DNA of 64,000 bases from Rhopalosiphum padi (lineage: Eukaryota; Arthropoda; Insecta; Hemiptera; Aphididae), in NCBI RefSeq assembly GCF_020882245.1, contig NC_083597.1, positions 81,384,152-81,448,151 of the forward strand, in the 5' to 3' direction. Each line of letters opens with the position of its first letter. Position 1 is the stretch's first letter. The notes beneath the pieces are model-generated. The model ran no database searches and had not been told where the DNA came from. It saw nothing but the letters and a program-made list of their open reading frames with translations. Positions 54,401 through 64,000 of the stretch are shown here, piece after piece. The translations under genes were made by a program, and so were the position numbers.

Positions 54401-55228
54401 TGTCATATTTTTTTCTCATAAACGTATTTTCCACATATTATGTATAAAATAAATACTAAAACTACTATAAAATTGTATAAGTATTTATTTTATAAATATT
54501 GGGAAAATAAGTTAGGTTTCGTGTACCGTTATAGTGAGTAAGAAAAAATAGCGTTGTAGACAGTTATAGTAGATATGACATATTACACAACATTTATCGA
54601 TACGTTCGTCTAAATAAATCTGTTTGGACAGTAACTAGAGATTTTCAATTTATCAGCCACTGATCGAATAAAAAAAAGTTTTATTCCAAAACCACCAACA
54701 TCAAAAATTAAACTTTCAATACAGGCGTTGCAAAAATCGTTTAATTATAATAATAGATAGATATAATAACAAAAAAAAAAAAATTCAATAAACATAGGTA
54801 CAATACATTAAAGTTTATAATGTTGTTATCTTTATAAATCATGATGACACGCAACATTATAAATACTACAGTTTACATTGTTTTTACTCGCTATGCATAC
54901 ATCGTGACCTATACACAATATTTACACACTAAATTAATGTTACAGTAAAACAAAAAGTTCAATATAATAATTAACATAGCCAAAATAACTGTGACAAATT
55001 ATTCTGAAAAAAAAATGGAATTTGCTAATATATCAATAGCATGAGCAAATTCAGAGCACTTGCGTATTTTTACACAGAAAGTTTATATAATTATAGTTAA
55101 AATACCTATATCAAGATACAATGATAAGACTTACGTATTATAATTTACAGTAGTACTTACTTAGTATAATAATAATTTATTGAAATGTACAAGACATAAA
55201 TATGAAAAAAACATTACGATACCTACAC

Positions 55229-56002
55229 CTAATTAAATAAATTATAACCGGCGTTGGTCGTCCACCAAAAGTTCGGACATCCTATGTTGAACGCGTACTC
55301 GAGACATCGCCGACTGATGAACAAACGGTCGGTGTAGTCCCTGTCCCAGGGACATCCGTTTTGATGGGCATACACGAGACACGCCAATTGATCCAACATT
55401 GCGGCCAGAAAACACGTGTGTTCGTCCCACGGACATCCATTTTCGTGCGCATACTTCAGACAGTCCAGGTGTCCGCCCGCCGCAGCATCGGCGCACGTGA
55501 GCTCGTGCCACGGACATCCGTTTTCGTGCGCATACCTGAGACAGTGCAAGTTGCCCGCGCCCGCCGCTTTGTTGCACGTCCGTTCGTCCCACGCGCACGA
55601 GTTGTCGTGCATGTACATCAGGCACTCCAGGTGTCCGCCGAGGGCCGCGACCGAGGGCGTCGACGCGTCCCATGGGCAGCCGATCTCGTGGGCCAGCCTC
55701 AGACAGTCGACGTGCCCGTAACTGGCGGCCATCTCGCACACGGCCCCAAACCCGCGGCCGCCGTTGCCGCCGCGGCGCATCACCTTCCGGTACATGGACC
55801 GCCTGTCGCCTTCCGGGTCGAAACCGCCGGCTTCCGTGTTCAGCTTCAAGATTTCGAACAGCGACTTGCAACAGCGCTGCATGTCGACGCGCGGAAGCGT
55901 ACAGTAATCCGTCCGGTACGTGTGCCGCTGGATCTTGTCGCACGCCCGGTACGCCAACTTGATGAGGCTGGGTACGGCGTACCGTCTCGCCTCGGCGGTC
56001 AT
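55229..56002 (-). CDS. Ankyrin-like protein with 27-residue Cys-rich repeats (protist/giant-virus-like), intronless
   Basis: A single open frame of 257 residues. An in-frame TAG sits five codons before the ATG, so the start is firm and the gene complete. Residues 1-90 are basic and unlike anything recognised. From about residue 92 a repeat with Cys at positions 100, 127, 154, 181 and 208 recurs every 27 residues: pattern GHLDCLKYAHENGCPWDE-x-T-C-xx-AA. A degenerate last unit has Cys at 233. Canonical ankyrin repeats are 33 residues; this shorter CPWDE type is familiar from amoebae, oomycetes, algae and giant viruses and is unusual in an insect. The frame is strongly GC-rich inside an AT-rich region and has no intron, unlike every other gene here. 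It could be a horizontally acquired gene, a retrocopy, or an insect family I do not recall. Function is unknown; such repeats usually bind proteins. Long open frames on the opposite strand are shadows of the repeats. Confidence 0.8.
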   Translation of the reverse strand: MTAEARRYAVPSLIKLAYRACDKIQRHTYRTDYCTLPRVDMQRCCKSLFEILKLNTEAGGFDPEGDRRSMYRKVMRRGGNGGRGFGAVCEMAASYGHVDCLRLAHEIGCPWDASTPSVAALGGHLECLMYMHDNSCAWDERTCNKAAGAGNLHCLRYAHENGCPWHELTCADAAAGGHLDCLKYAHENGCPWDEHTCFLAAMLDQLACLVYAHQNGCPWDRDYTDRLFISRRCLEYAFNIGCPNFWWTTNAGYNLFN

Positions 56003-56498
56003 CTCTTGTACACACTTCTAATGACGGCCTTGTGTCAGACGGTGCCTCGACTGCAGCGTACGTATTATAATGTCAAAACTAAAAACAACGAACGACGTGT
56101 CCGCACTCGCGTTCAGTGGGTATGATACGGCCCGTGATATTGTACGCGCGCGACACGAGAGGATCGTGTGTGTATACATGGGACAGAGAACGTAACTCGA
56201 AACTCGATGGCGCACATATCATGACAATAACAATCATAAATAGATAAACGAAGAATGTATGCGATTAAGCGAAATCCAAAAACATATTATATTTTATTAA
56301 ATATATTATATTACGCGCGTGAAAAAAAAAATATTAATATACTTATATAGTTATATATATATATATAGTCGTACGCGAAAGCGCCGATTACGGACCCGGA
56401 AATAAACCAAACGTTATAGATAATAACCAATATTTCGGATTGTTTTTGTATTGTTCAAGTGTCGACTGTTGGTGTAAACTTAAGAGGACGTTTACCCG

Positions 56499-57138
56499 AA
56501 TCTAGGTAAAAATGTCCGAGGAAAAAATGTCCACGGTAAAATTGTCCAAAACCAAAAATGTACATGGTAAAATTGTCCAAAATAAACTAAGTAAAAGACC
56601 TCCTTAAATATATTTACAACATTGATTATAATAATATTTAAAAAAAAAATAAACAATTATTTCATTATTGCGGTAGTCAGATATGAAAGGTGTATTTATA
56701 GAATATTGATTATAATATTTAAAAAAATAATTAATAATTCTTTCGTTATTGAATATAAAATATAAATAAAAAAATTGATTATAAAAATGTCCAAATAATA
56801 GTTAATAATTAATAATTCTTTCGTTATTGAATATAAAAATAAATAAAAAAATAGATTATATAAATGTCCAAAAAAAACCCAGATAATTATTGCCTAATTA
56901 AAATTTACGAATGTCAACGATATACATTTTAAAAAGTTGTCTATACTTTTTTCTTTATTATTATACACTTTGCAAATTTTTTTAAATTTTTCTTGCATAT
57001 TAATATACATTTTTTTTTTTTGCCGGAGGTTGTCCTATATCTCTTTGCCCAATTATAACTAAATTTTACCATGGACATTCTTGGTTTCTGACATTTTCAC
57101 CTAGGACATTCTTGATTTCGGACATTTTTGTATAATAC
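56499..57138. mobile_element. MULE-like MITE with 10-bp target duplication
   Basis: CGTTTACCCG occurs at 56489-56498 and again at 57139-57148, bracketing 640 bases. The ends both carry AAAAATGTCCGA in inverted orientation, and the subterminal parts repeat AAAATGTCC and AAATTGTCCAAAA units. A 9-11 bp duplication and reiterated subterminal motif suit Mutator-like MITEs. No transposase. Confidence 0.7.
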
Positions 57139-57163
57139 CGTTTACCCGCACATGTGTTGTATC

Positions 57164-57328
57164 CAGGCGGCAGGCACGTATACATGGGGGAAGGGTTGAT
57201 GCTCAAACACTCCCGAAATAATTTCGAGTAACGAGGAAAAAATTGTTTTATTATGTTGTGGCACAATTTGTATTGCTACATTTTGTACCCCCCCCCCCCC
57301 CCCCCGATTTTTTTTTTATACATGCCTG
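57164..57328. mobile_element. hAT-like MITE with 8-bp target duplication
   Basis: GTTGTATC at 57156-57163 and 57329-57336 flanks 165 bases whose ends are CAGGC and GCCTG. The inverted similarity extends weakly into (CAGGC)ACGTATA. An 18-base C-run occupies 57288-57305. It is inserted in the same arm of the TTAA-flanked element as the MULE-like MITE. Confidence 0.6.
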
Positions 57329-57718
57329 GTTGTATCTGTCTTACTAACGTATATCATAGCAAATTTGCGTTCAGCAGAACACATTTTGTGATGTTAGCTT
57401 TAATATTAAAGTCAATTTAAAGGTAAGAATTATCTAAAGAAAATGTAATTTTTTACTATGATTTTAAAGTGTGTTACAGGTATGTAAAATACTACAACTT
57501 TAAAATGTTCATAACTCACTTTAAAATCATAATACCAATAAAAGCATATGACATTTTCTACATAATATTCTTACCTTTAAATTTAATAATAGGTAAATTT
57601 ACTCTAATGTTAAACCTAACATCACAAAATGTGATCTTCTGAACGCAAATTTGCTACCATATTCATCATGTGCGTTAGTAAGACAAAGACGACACATGCG
57701 GAATTAACGTCCTCTTAA

Positions 57719-58817
57719 CAGCGGTTTTTAAAAATTAGTCATAACTTTTTAAGCGCCACCCAACTAATTATAAAAACATTCTAATGCTATCCAACAAATG
57801 GTAAACAAAATTGTTGGATAGGTTTAATTGAATTCTGTTTCATCGTTATACGTGTGTCGCTAAATGCGTAGACATAATATGAAATAAATATGTAATTTAA
57901 TAATACAAAATATGTGATGATAATCGTTGAACATGATGGTAACAAATAATTCAGTATGATTTACTTACCCGTACACAGTTTATTATAAATAAAATCGCTG
58001 TAAGCCCCAAAAAATTCTGCTGGGGGGCAATTGTTTGTCTCCACTCCTTAAAATATACAGAACCGTATGTAGTAGTGTACTGTAATAAATTATTCAATGT
58101 ATTTTTTAATATTTTTATCTATATACATATATGATTTGTTATTCCACTTGTAATTTATGTACTTCTATCGATTTCGTAACCACAGGCCATTTACAGATAT
58201 TACTTTGTATGCTCTTGTCCATACAAGCAATATATTGTATGCTTACTTATAATATTATACATTTATGCTTGTAATATAGATAATAGTATGGTGACGTACA
58301 GCATCATTACATAATATTTTTATGTGACGTATCTGCTTTAAAATTTTAATATAATATTATGTTCTCTTAATGACGTCACCGTACAATCACCTTATAAATT
58401 AAACATGTAAATAATATTACTTTGTCATCGTATATATATCGTATACTGAGCAGGGTCAAATGTATACAACCACATTAAACCTAATCGGGTATTTTCCTGT
58501 TATACAAGATTTTTTTATAATGTGAAACGTCACAATCCTGTAATTATCTGAGATTTTTAAATTTTACCGCTTTACAGGCTTTTCTATATTAATACTTTAC
58601 CTATACGAATGTATAGGTAGCAATAAACTAATAAATAATAATATATTTTAAATTTTGAAATGTGATCAACGAGACCACTTTTATAACTAGTGAAAAATTA
58701 ATAATATAATAAGAGGTCATGACTTATGACTAGGGAACTGCAGATTTAAATACAAATTGCATTTTTTTTTGAGTGTCCAAAAACATTGCTTTCCAAGCAC
58801 AAAGTTTATTTGATACA
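57719..58817. other. Intergenic region
   Basis: No gene seen. A GGTGACGT...ACGTCACC inverted pair at about 58290-58380, with a full TGACGTCA palindrome at 58371-58378, could be a small MITE or a CRE-type regulatory pair. Confidence 0.35.
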
Positions 58818-59080
58818 CAGTGGCGTAGCCAGGATTTTTTTTAGGGGGTGTTTTTTTAGTAATATAATAAAATAAATCTACAACCGTATAAAAATAATAA
58901 AATAATTGAATGATAATGATTATTATCACCAGTGCAGTCGATAACGTAAATACGGCATAACAGAATGCATTTCACCACGAATAAATGATTGTATTCCTAT
59001 ATTACAAACATTATATTTTTGATAAAAATACGGCCGAAGGGGGGTGTTTCAACACCCAAACCCCCCTGGCTACGCCACTG
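58818..59080. mobile_element. hAT MITE, intact ends and perfect 8-bp target duplication
   Basis: CAGTGGCGTAGCCAGG at the left and its exact inverse CCTGGCTACGCCACTG at the right border 263 bases. TTGATACA flanks both sides (58810-58817 and 59081-59088). G-runs (AGGGGGTG) follow each end. There is no coding capacity, so it is a non-autonomous hAT element. The perfect ends and duplication suggest a young insertion. Confidence 0.88.
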
Positions 59081-59088
59081 TTGATACA

Positions 59089-60709
59089 TCAAGGAATTAT
59101 AAAATGTAACTTTCATTTTGTATTTTTCTACATTCTTAAGACTTTTTTGCTTCTTGGAATAAATTTTTACATTTTTATGTTATTAAGTCATTTTTATTTA
59201 GGAATTGATAAAATTTGGTAAAAATTAAGCAGCACCTGATTATACAATGTGGCACAGTGCTATTATGAAACACAAGGTAAAAGTATGATTAATGTATCTA
59301 TCTAAATAGTATATTCATTTTTTGGAAATAATTTTCAAAGTAAAAAAAAGATAGGAGAACTAGAGGATGATGAAAATGATAAGATAATTAATACCTAAGA
59401 ATAAAAAATTATATAATTAAACAAATTTTAAAAGTATTTTTAAAAATAATTCTGTTATGAGTGCATAAATCTGTTTTTTTTAAGGCATTTTTCTTGTTTT
59501 TTATAGAGAATTTAAATCCGTTCCCTAATTATGACTTACGAGTTACGAATAAGTAATAATTGTAAATTTGAAAATTGAAACGTGGCGCGTGAATATGGTT
59601 AAGATTGTGTTGTTCATAATAAAGACGATTAACGAAGGTAGTTTTGGGTCAGAGTCTCGATAATAGACATAGTCTAATAAATATTGGTTCTTGTATAACA
59701 AGAATGTACCAACGATTCGTGTCAACTGTTAACTAATCCTAAATAATTAAGTGTATTCAATATAGATGAATATTGAACAGTGAGGTTTAACCCAACCAGG
59801 AAGAGCTGATATTTATACCTGGCACTTGTCCATTTTTTTTCTGTCTTCATGATCTTTTTTTTGTGATTTTAGATTTTGAACAGAACAATGAATGAATTAA
59901 TTTTACAATGTTGTGTGTTTTGTTTTTATGAGTGGCGGTTTTAATATAACATAGAGAGGAGAGGAGGGGGGCTATTTTCAATTGTTTACTCCCTCCCCCG
60001 TCATAATTACATATCAAATAAAGAATAAAATTAGTAGGTAAATGGCCCTATAATAAATGACATATGTATAACTTTCATTTTTTACTTCATAATTCAAATA
60101 GTTCAGTTTTATTGGTAGGTATATCATTATAAAGCACTAGCCTCTGAATTATACTTAGGCCTTTAACTGTGTATACAATGTTATATAATTATAATATAGT
60201 ATAAAGTCCGTAGATTTTACTATAGTCTATATTGTCTATAATCTAAAAAAAATTGGCTAATAAATGCGGAACAAATGCAGTTTAGTTCCTACGAGATTTT
60301 TTCGACCCCCCCCCCCCAGTGTTCCACCCATAGTGTTTTAAAGCACTGAATACAAAAGTCTAACTCAAAAATTCTCGCAAATCATTATTTTAGAAGTTAT
60401 CAATGTTATCATTTCTCAGGCCTTTATCATTTTTGTGATAAGCGCTTATCACTAGGATTTGTACGCCCCGTGTGATAAGGTTATCTTATGTTGATACCGC
60501 ACAGTTGGTAACTGGGATATGAGTAACAGCGGTCACGTTCTACCAATAATATTCCTTGACGGTGTTTTCAGTGTGTGTTTTGTTGACAATTTTTCGTGAT
60601 TATAACAATTGTTGATAAATGTAATATGTAACTGTTAAAAAAGAGAATATCGCTGCAGTTGTCTTATACTTTCCCTCAACGATTCTGACGGATACATCGC
60701 CGCCGTCCG
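59089..60709. other. Region upstream of MAU2
   Basis: No gene recognised. It includes a purine-rich stretch at about 59955-59975, C-runs at about 59990 and 60305-60318, and, closer to the gene, a palindromic GATA-type site at 60435-60452. Base composition becomes less AT-rich toward the MAU2 start. Confidence 0.4.
60435..60452. promoter_or_regulatory. 18-bp palindrome with paired GATAAG sites upstream of MAU2
   Basis: GTGATAAGCGCTTATCAC is a perfect palindrome holding GATAAG on both strands. A further TGTGATAAGGTTATC lies 20 bases downstream (from about 60471) and a TTATCA precedes it at about 60424. It lies about 260 bases before the MAU2 ATG, so a promoter-proximal binding site is plausible; a small repeat end is the alternative. 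Confidence 0.35.
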
Positions 60710-63700
60710 ATGGCGTCATCTCAAGACGCTTGGTACCTGTCGCTGCTGGGGCTGGCAGAAAACTTCCGGACGTCAAATCGCATCAAGATGTGCATCCAGT
60801 GCTTACAGGCAGTGTTCAGTTTCAAACCTCCGCCAAGGGTCGAAGCCCGGACCCATCTGCAGCTGGGCAACATACTCCTCCAGTACACGAAGAACACGGA
60901 CCTGGCTCGGACGCACCTCGAACAAGCGGTAATTTCGCTGCCGATCGGACATCGTCCCCCCTCCCCACCCCACGGGCCAACGACATACTTAATTCAATTT
61001 TTGCCTGTCCTTAGTGGTTGCTGTCGCAGTCCATCAACGCGTTCGACGACGTCAAATTCGAGGCAGCTAGTGTCGTGGCCGAGCTCTACCAGCAACAGAA
61101 CCAATCGAATCTAGCCAAACCCATTCTGAGGAAAGCCGTCGAACTGTCACAGCACAACATCTACTGGCATTGTAGACTTATATTTCAATTAGCCGTGAGT
61201 ACAAACGCTCATGGCTGTTTCTGCAAATGCGTGACCAACTTTATTGTTCATAATTTTTTCAATGTTAATTTTTGTTTCTTTTTTCTAGCAAATACATGCT
61301 GTAGAAAAAGATTACGAATTGGCTAGCAGCTTACTTGGTGTTGGCGTCGATTACGCTCACATATCGTCAGCAGCTTATACCAGAGTACTTTTTCTGCTCA
61401 GTAGATGCATGGTAGGAATTTTTTTTTGCAACATTTAATAAGAAATTTTTTATAATCTGATATTTTAAATGTTTATTGTTTTATTCTTTTAACCAGTTAC
61501 TGCTTATTGACAAAAAAATCACAGAAGTTTCTCCATTATTAACCCAAGCCGGATATTTAGTTGATAACTGGCAAGCCAGCCAATATCAGAAAGAATATCT
61601 AAAAGTTTTCTTTTTAGTTTTACAAGTAATGATTTTAATTTTATTGAACCTCTCATGTACGTATTTTTCAACTTTTGTCATTATTTTAAAGGTATGTCAT
61701 TATTTAATGGCTGGACAAGTAAAGAGTGTCAAACCGTGTTTAAAACAATTACAACAAAGTATTCTGACAATCATGCAGCCTACTTGGCCCTCTGATGAAG
61801 GTTACTATTGACTTAAATAAATCCTTGTCTTTATCCTTTAGCTATTTACTAATTTATTTTAGTCTTTATTTTTGATTCAAGAATATTAAATATAATAAAA
61901 TATTAAATTATTTAAATATGCTATAAAATAAAAAAAAATCTACATTCAACTTATTTAAAAGATTACTTTACTTTGAAAAATTACACATTAATTTTGATTA
62001 AATGAAAATTGCTATAATATGAAAATTGTTTAAAAGTTAGTTATTAGATATTATTTTACAAAATAACAGATTTTTTTCTAGTAAAAATTAAATTATAAAT
62101 TATAAATGTATAGCCTTTTTTTTAATGTTTTAATATCAAAATAGTACTTAAATATACTACATAATACATATCAGTATATAATGTTTATTTGTTAAATATT
62201 GGTAGTATTTATTTTATTTTTTTAAATAAATTTCAATTTTTCCAACATTCTTTCTGTAGATAAAATAATGTAATTAACATCCAATTTATATCCCTTGCTA
62301 AACGTTTTCATATGAAAATAAGTTTTTATTAAGGATTAGTACAATTATTTTTCTTCAAAGTGAATTTCTAATTAAAATAACTTCATTTTTATTTTATACA
62401 ATGAAGATGTTAGTTATTGTAATTTAACATAAAAAATAATTTTGTTGCAGTTGTTTGTGGATCAAACATGGGTGATATGTTTATATGGATGCCTAAAGAA
62501 CAATTATATGTTGTAGTCTATCTAGTGACTGTAATGCATAGTATGCAGGCAGGGTACATGGACAAAGCACAAAAGTATACTGATAAAGCTTTGGCACAGA
62601 TTGAAAAACTAAAAGGTAATCTATGAGTTAAAAAATAAAAGATAATTAATTTATAATTGTACTGCTTACATTTTTTAACAGCTGGTGACAACAAAACGCC
62701 AATATTGTCAGTCTTCCAGTTAATGTTGCTCGAAAATATGGTTATGTGTCGACTAGTTACAGGAAATAAATCACAAGCATTACGTGAAATGTCTCAAGTA
62801 TGTAGTATTTGTCAAAGACATCCACGGCTTTTAAACTCTCATCGACCTCAACTTCATATGCTTATTGGCCTATATGCAATGAGTATGAATTGTATGGATG
62901 CTGCTGAAATGCAATTTACTACTTCTTTAAGGGTAGGTATACTTTACAGTAAGACATCTAATATAATGCAATAATATACATAATATAACATAACTATTGC
63001 CTTACATTTTTTTTATTTTACAACAATTGTCTTTCACTGTCACAATATTTCACATAAATTAAAAATTTAATACTCTTTCACTTAACATTTTATATTTTGA
63101 TGACATCGGAAATTTATCTTAAAATTATGAACATAATCAAATCTATTTTCAGTTCAATATTGTTTTTAAATATTTTATTTTATTTTTGTTTCAAAATATA
63201 GCTAAAAATTAAGTCAAAAGTAATTTGACTTTCATATAGTTGTACTCAAGATCCAATACAATCAATTATTTATTAATCTATATTATGGAATTACTTAATA
63301 GTGAATTTACACTGTTTTAAACGAATAAATGTCAGTTACACCTGTCCTATTATAGTGGTTTTTTTCAAGTCTAAAATTTTATCAAATTATAATGACCATC
63401 TTATTTTCTGTATCCATTGGTAACTCTATACAAACAAAAAATATTTGTTTTTTATGAGCCAACAAATCCCTGAGTGATCCATGTTAAAAATGCAAAATTT
63501 AAAAATTTGTCTGTGAGGTACACATCTTTACGTATATGATTACCTATGTACTAAATTTCAGAACCATAAGTACGATCAACTTGACTGTTGATATCTAATA
63601 CATACATACTAACAATTTCTTTAATTCATATTAACAAACAAAATGTATTGTAAGAGATGAATAAAACATGTTGTGTATATTATATAAATATTTATTGAAA

Positions 63701-63931
63701 ATATATCATAAATCTTATTTTACAGTTGTCACAAGAACGTGAGTTATGGACATTTGCGAACCTCAATTTAGCAATTGTATACTTAAGAGGTAAAAGAGAT
63801 GTTGAACTAAATGCTCTTTTAGATCGTATAAACCCAGAAACTCTAACATCGCATTCGCACAGTCTCAGAGCTGCTGCATACTATGTTCAAGGGTTGCAAT
63901 CATTTTTTCAAGCCCGTTATAATGAAGCAAA
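60710..63931 (+). CDS. MAU2: MAU2 chromatid cohesion factor (SCC4 homolog), 5' part
   Basis: MAU2 partners NIPBL/Scc2 to load cohesin on chromatin in the nucleus; the protein is a helical TPR-type scaffold. Eight exons fit in phase: 60710-60928, 61015-61194, 61289-61411, 61497-61625, 61692-61800, 62451-62615, 62682-62932 and 63726-63931, about 460 residues of an expected 600 or so. The last one ends in phase 2 at a GTAAGT donor, so the gene continues past the right edge. Family stretches: WYLSLLGLAENFRTS and EARTHLQLGNILLQYTKN in exon 1, FDDVKFEAAS in exon 2, VFFLVLQ across the exon 4 end, AGQVKSVKPCLKQLQQ in exon 5, TVMHSMQAGYMDKAQKYTDK in exon 6, CRLVTGNK and NCMDAAEMQFTTSLR in exon 7, and LRAAAYYVQGLQSFFQARYN in exon 8. 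Relative to vertebrates the Ala-rich N-terminal tail is absent. The exon 5 donor (G|GTTACT) is weak. Confidence 0.95.
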
Positions 63932-64000
63932 GTAAGTAAACCATTTAATCTAAACACAAAGTCTTCAAATATTATACTATAAATAGCTAAAGTCACCTAA

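Larger units (their letters stand above)
56480..57718. mobile_element. TTAA-flanked inverted-repeat element, interrupted twice
   Basis: The ends TTAAGAGGACGTT (56480-56492) and AACGTCCTCTTAA (57706-57718) are perfect inverted repeats. After removing two later insertions and their duplications, the left arm continues through CACATGTGTTGTATCTGTC, TTACTAACG and AGCAAATTTGCGTTCAG to CACATTTTGTGATGTTAG. This is parallel to the reverse complement of 57600-57705. About 416 bases remain. TTAA at each edge suits a piggyBac-like target, but superfamily is not certain. Confidence 0.65.

Noticed and set aside
55361..56125. 254-codon plus-strand open frame and a 257-codon frame shifted on the minus strand
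   Set aside because: Both overlap the repeat gene at 55229-56002. Only the chosen frame shows a regular 27-residue pattern with conserved Cys, Trp and Gly.
57066..57266. Minus-strand frame with repeated NVxxQECPW
   Set aside because: It is a translation of the reiterated motif in the MULE-like MITE and part of the hAT-like MITE.
1..64000. CRISPR arrays, bacterial operons, rRNA and tRNA genes, viral integrations
   Set aside because: None was recognised on either strand. The repeats found are inverted-repeat transposons and microsatellites.

Overview
The window is AT-rich, intron-bearing nuclear DNA from an insect, most probably an aphid or close relative. Pointers are a MAU2 cohesin-loader gene and an inositol polyphosphate 1-phosphatase with animal-type exons, a tandem cluster of secreted insect-type GMC oxidoreductases, and dense small DNA transposons (hAT-, MULE- and TTAA-flanked elements). 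No bacterial genes, tRNA, rRNA or CRISPR array was seen. The aphid assignment rests on overall character and gene content, not on a database search. All exon models were built by hand from reading frame, GT/AG borders, phase agreement and remembered family alignments.

Layout. 1.0-4.5 kb (minus): a cytosolic-malate-dehydrogenase-like gene in five phase-consistent exons plus a doubtful last exon; several catalytic positions are changed. 7.4-14.6 kb (minus): a complete five-exon INPP1 gene of 386 codons with its metal-binding motifs and a GC-rich 5' end. 14.8-24.0 kb: no convincing gene, one inverted-repeat element at 20.7-21.5 kb. 24.0-51.6 kb: three complete head-to-tail GMC oxidoreductase genes (A, B, C; all minus) with the same five-exon structure and phases. 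B and C are a recent segmental duplication; A is older, but the 3' end of its last exon is almost the same as theirs. Just upstream of A, pointing the other way, lies a candidate signal-peptide exon with a TATA box. 55.2-56.0 kb (minus): an intronless, GC-rich 257-codon gene with a 27-residue ankyrin-like repeat of a type best known from protists and giant viruses. 60.7-64.0 kb (plus): the first eight exons of MAU2, running off the right edge.

Transposons fill much of the rest. A triple nest at 56.48-57.72 kb can be unpicked from its target-site duplications. Several foldback elements have arms made of a short reiterated motif, and one of them carries a MULE-transposase-like C-terminal fragment.

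The genes do not form one pathway. INPP1 acts in inositol phosphate recycling, MAU2 in loading cohesin, and the GMC proteins are probably secreted FAD enzymes. The most unusual items are the protist-like repeat gene, the probable malate dehydrogenase pseudoenzyme, the patchy homogenisation of the GMC array, and the family of reiterated-motif foldback elements.
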